A stretch of DNA of 57,346 bases, taken from positions 1-57,346 of the forward strand of contig USJX01000009.1 in assembly GCA_900555035.1 (NCBI GenBank), read 5' to 3'. A program made the position numbers and the translations under genes. Positions 57,306 to 57,346 of this stretch are shown one piece after another. This DNA comes from an uncultured Prevotella sp. GTDB lineage: Bacteria > Bacteroidota > Bacteroidia > Bacteroidales > Bacteroidaceae. How positions within the stretch are numbered: the first letter of the stretch is position 1; each line of letters begins with the position of its first letter. Under the pieces are notes generated by a model. It was not told the origin of the DNA. It was given only the letters and a program-made list of their open reading frames with translations, and made no database searches.

Positions 57306-57346
57306 ATGAATTTAAGTATATTCGTCATAGTACCACTCCTGATGTT
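57306..57346 (+). CDS. nuoM: Start of NuoM (truncated by window end)
   Basis: ATG at 57306 opens a frame beginning MNLSIFVIVPLLM, a hydrophobic N-terminus in the position and spacing expected for nuoM, the antiporter-like subunit that follows nuoL in complex I operons. Only 13 residues are visible, so the assignment relies on gene order. Confidence 0.7.
   Translation, partial: MNLSIFVIVPLLM

Overview
The window is a chromosomal segment of a Bacteroidales bacterium, most likely a Prevotella/Segatella-type gut anaerobe. Three things support this. Many intergenic regions carry the Bacteroidetes promoter signature (a TTTG-like -33 box, 19-21 bases, then TAnnTTTG). Lipoproteins have acidic residues just after the lipobox cysteine. 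The gene complement is typical: a FeoA-FeoB fusion, a 1114-residue SecA, an Lnb/DUF4105 protein, a BACON-GH5 lipoprotein, and complex I with fused NuoCD and no nuoEFG between nuoCD and nuoH. I saw no rRNA, tRNA, CRISPR array, prophage or intact insertion sequence. The only mobile-type gene is one Rpn/PD-(D/E)XK gene.

Layout. 1-7.7 kb (minus): a partial feoAB, secA, a small secreted protein and an Lnb-type lipoprotein acyltransferase. 7.7-13.4 kb (plus): an outer-membrane barrel, lptC, a CNNM/CorC protein and ppiD, an envelope-biogenesis set. 13.5-19.1 kb (minus): a HAD phosphatase, then an exopolysaccharide initiation operon (phosphoglycosyltransferase, rfbA, a Wzc-type tyrosine kinase with a long Tyr-Gly tail). 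19.3-23.1 kb (plus): a conserved unknown, a zapB-like coiled coil, zapA, rny and a TtcA-like gene.

23.4-39.7 kb is a stress, iron and redox region. It holds a Crp/Fnr regulator, the Rpn gene, hcp with a hemerythrin RIC-like gene (nitrosative stress), thioredoxin, and a four-gene operon ending in oxyR (C_GCAxxG_C_C protein, ferredoxin, NapH-like FeS membrane protein, OxyR). Next come a fused cytochrome c synthase (CcsBA), a di-heme oxidoreductase, an imelysin lipoprotein and a porin. A divergently transcribed regulator combines an ScdA_N-like domain, a hemerythrin domain and a LuxR HTH; a LuxR paralog follows. The porin operon starts with a strongly structured leader RNA. The two divergent promoters share an inverted GCAATACCTA motif, and its core recurs upstream of feoAB. 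This group is the best candidate here for an undescribed iron/oxygen/NO-responsive system.

39.8-45.3 kb (minus): a PLD-family protein, kdsD, kdsA and a large MscS channel. 45.4-50 kb (plus): a BadF-type sugar kinase translationally coupled to a BACON-GH5 lipoprotein, a possible microprotein and two tandem deoxynucleoside kinases. 50.1-57.3 kb (plus): nuoA, B, CD, H, I, J, K, L and the start of nuoM, running off the end of the window.
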